Part shown: in pieces, positions 5,663 to 7,037 of the stretch | How positions within the stretch are numbered: position 1 is the first letter of the stretch | Layout of the letters: every line of letters starts with the position of its first letter | Assembly (NCBI GenBank): GCA_903835275.1 | Contig: CAILMK010000754.1 | Location: forward strand, 1-7,037 | From: an uncultured bacterium | Lineage (GTDB): Bacteria; Bacteroidota; Bacteroidia; CAILMK01 | Length of the DNA: 7,037 nucleotides | Direction: 5' to 3' | Notes under the pieces: model-generated | Told to the model about the DNA's origin: nothing | Seen by the model: only the letters and a program-made list of their open reading frames with translations | Databases searched by the model: none | Position numbers and translations under genes: made by a program

Positions 5663-6298
5663 TCACTTCAAAACCCTATTCACTCCCACAGCCATAATCG
5701 CCCCCGCAAAAGGCGCCGTTAAATACACCCATAAAAATTCTGTATGTCCGCTGATTAATGCCGGTGCCAATGAGCGTGCCGGATTCATGGATGCACCGCA
5801 AATAGGTCCGGCAAAAGCTGCTTCCATGGCAACAATTCCGCCGATGGCAATTCCTGCCATGATGCCTGTTTCCTTGGATCCCGTTGCTACGCGGATGATC
5901 ACGAACATCAATATAAATGTGAGGATAATTTCCAGTATAAATGATTGCATTGCTGAACCTGATGGAAGGGTGGCGCCAAGGAATTCATTGGCAGGAAACA
6001 TTGCATGGACTACCACACTTGCGAGTATGGCCCCTGCTATCTGGCTCACAACATAAGGAACAATATCCTTATAAGGAAACTTTCCAAGCAAACTGAATCC
6101 TAATGTCACTGCCGGATTCAAGTGTGCTCCTGATATATCACCGACGGAATAGATCATTCCTGCAACGATAATTCCGAAGGTTAATGATACCCCGAGATGA
6201 CTTACCCCGCCGCCTGTAACCTGATCAATAACGATGGCGCAGGTACCGCAAAAAACCAGTGCGAATGTGCCGACAAATTCAGCGAAATATTTTTTCAT
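5663..6298 (-). CDS. Aquaglyceroporin, NIP-like (AqpN/AqpS type), arsenite channel
   Basis: A 211-residue MIP-family channel with six membrane helices and two half-helices carrying the NPA motifs SGAHLNPAVT (Asn61) and GASMNPARS (Asn172, Arg175). Aligned by eye to AqpZ and GlpF, the selectivity-filter positions are about Phe41, Ala160, Ala169 and Arg175. The small residues in place of His and Thr of AqpZ indicate a wide pore for neutral solutes. MIYSVGDISGAHLNPAVT and AGPICGASMNPARSLAPA closely resemble plant NIPs and their bacterial AqpN relatives, which are known from arsenic operons. S. meliloti AqpS is the model for arsenite leaving through a channel after ArsC reduction. The gene overlaps the upstream arsC by ATGA, so the two are translationally coupled, and another arsC follows. 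Glycerol or water uptake is possible, but the context favours As(OH)3 efflux. Confidence 0.9.
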   Translation of the reverse strand: MKKYFAEFVGTFALVFCGTCAIVIDQVTGGGVSHLGVSLTFGIIVAGMIYSVGDISGAHLNPAVTLGFSLLGKFPYKDIVPYVVSQIAGAILASVVVHAMFPANEFLGATLPSGSAMQSFILEIILTFILMFVIIRVATGSKETGIMAGIAIGGIVAMEAAFAGPICGASMNPARSLAPALISGHTEFLWVYLTAPFAGAIMAVGVNRVLK

Positions 6299-6720
6299 TG
6301 TGCTTCTTTTATGAATGCTTTTATCTTTTCTTTAATCTGGTCGCGGATTTTGCGAATTTGCTCCAGCTTTTCTTCAATGGTGCCTGTGAATTTTGAAGGG
6401 TCATCAAAAGACCACGAAAGGCGTTGGCTCATTCCGGGAAAGATGGGGCAACCTTCGTTTTCAGCATCGCTGCAAACGCTAATTATATATCCATAGAAGC
6501 GACCTTCCTTGAAATAATCAAAAACACTGTGCGCTTTTTTATGCGAAATATCAATGCCATCTTCTGCCATTACTTTTACAGCAAGTGGATTCACTTCAGT
6601 TGCTTTCATTCCTGCACTCTCGGCTTCGAATTTGTCACCGGCAAGATGATTCAGGTAGGCTTCCGCTATCTGACTACGGAATGCATTATGTACGCAAATA
6701 AATAATACTCGTGTTTTCAT
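6295..6720 (-). CDS. arsC: Arsenate reductase, LMW phosphatase fold (three-cysteine, thioredoxin-type)
   Basis: A 141-residue cytoplasmic enzyme predicted to reduce arsenate to arsenite. The P-loop is CVHNAFRS (Cys9, Arg15). Cys83 and Cys91 in VCSDAENEGCPIFPG match the spacing of the redox cysteines of S. aureus pI258 ArsC (Cys10, Cys82, Cys89), where electrons pass from the nucleophile through a disulfide relay to thioredoxin. SFDDPSKFTG supplies the acid loop (Asp106/Asp107). The C-terminus is a lysine-rich helix. It begins 3 bp after the arsI stop and its TGA overlaps the aquaporin ATG, so three genes are tightly linked. It is clearly divergent from the other ArsC in the operon, so it is not a recent duplicate. 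Confidence 0.92.
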   Translation of the reverse strand: MKTRVLFICVHNAFRSQIAEAYLNHLAGDKFEAESAGMKATEVNPLAVKVMAEDGIDISHKKAHSVFDYFKEGRFYGYIISVCSDAENEGCPIFPGMSQRLSWSFDDPSKFTGTIEEKLEQIRKIRDQIKEKIKAFIKEAQ

Positions 6721-6723
6721 ATT

Positions 6724-7037
6724 TTATGCCATTTCATTATGTGTTTGTCCCAATGAACCAAGGCTTACTTTTTTCTTTTTTGATTCACCGGGAACGCAAC
6801 ATGCTTCCTGAGATCCCGTCTCAAACCTTGGATCGTTGAATTCCGCATCCTCATGAAAATAATACACTTCCCAATGGATACCGTCAGGATCTATCACCCA
6901 GAATTTATCCTGGTAGGCATAGCAACAACTGGTGCCCATTTCTTCTTTTGTTTTTAATCCGAGTTTTTGAACAAGAAGCATTTTATCCAATAAAGCACCC
7001 GGCGTTTCCACCTGAAAACCGACGTGCCCGAATTGCG
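6724..7037 (-). CDS. arsI: ArsI/CadI-family C-As lyase, C-terminal part (5' end outside the window)
   Basis: A vicinal-oxygen-chelate (glyoxalase-fold) metalloenzyme predicted to cleave the carbon-arsenic bond of methylarsenite in the presence of Fe(II) and O2, yielding arsenite. The frame stays open past a GTG at 7009-7011 to the edge, adding QFGHVGFQ, which holds the family's metal-binding His. Further on, TSCCYAYQDKFW carries the vicinal cysteine pair that binds trivalent arsenic (codons 6922-6927), and DPDGIHWEVYY holds the metal-ligand Glu; with the missing N-terminal His these form the ArsI site. The tail includes a second CC pair (EACCVPG) and a lysine-rich stretch. The N-terminal part lies off the right edge. 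The arsC start follows 3 bp after the stop, so arsI is upstream in the same operon. CadI-type metal responsiveness is the alternative role. Confidence 0.9.
   Translation of the reverse strand, partial: QFGHVGFQVETPGALLDKMLLVQKLGLKTKEEMGTSCCYAYQDKFWVIDPDGIHWEVYYFHEDAEFNDPRFETGSQEACCVPGESKKKKVSLGSLGQTHNEMA

Overview
The window looks like a piece of a Bacteroidota chromosome, probably from an environmental Chitinophagales- or Flavobacteriales-like lineage. The arguments are: the protein types (a short SpeA-like arginine decarboxylase beside a RocF-type arginase, and ArsC/ArsI forms of familiar Bacteroidota style); start codons that lack clear Shine-Dalgarno sequences; an exact TAnnTTTG box upstream of one gene; and intergenic AATTACGAATTACGA, CCGCGG-centred and CCCCTCC/GGAGGGG repeats of the kind scattered through such genomes. 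The assignment rests on pattern recognition, not on a database search.

Layout from left to right: (1) 2-553, plus strand: the 3' part of an AT-rich AAA/ABC-type ATPase gene with Walker B and H motifs and an RNxxxH motif near its C-terminus, of a type often seen in phage-defence genes. (2) 656-3056: a divergent pair, arginase (minus) and PLP-dependent arginine decarboxylase (plus), separated by 55 bp. Both consume arginine, one toward ornithine and urea, the other toward agmatine, so this is an arginine/polyamine branch point. (3) 3057-3225: an intergenic region made largely of repeats and hairpins. (4) 3226-4559, minus strand: a class I SAM methyltransferase and a PAP2-family membrane phosphatase whose genes overlap by ATGA. 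(5) 4560-4750: a second repeat-rich spacer. (6) 4751-5173, plus strand: a small AT-rich orphan lipoprotein gene. (7) 5195-7037, minus strand: an arsenic-resistance operon read in the order arsI (N-terminus beyond the right edge), arsC (three-cysteine type), NIP-like aquaporin, arsC (short CGDAC type).

In the arsenic operon the likely logic is as follows. ArsI cleaves the C-As bond of methylarsenite to give arsenite. The two LMW-phosphatase-fold ArsC enzymes reduce arsenate to arsenite. The aquaglyceroporin lets neutral As(OH)3 leave down its gradient. No ArsB, Acr3 or ArsR gene is visible, but the operon runs off the right edge. A perfect 28-bp palindrome lies between the aquaporin gene and the last arsC.

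The most interesting items are the ATPase with the HEPN-like RNxxxH tail, the channel-based arsenic cassette with two dissimilar ArsCs, the NIP-like selectivity filter of its channel, and the palindromes and composite repeats. I found no clearly new system; most genes belong to known families.
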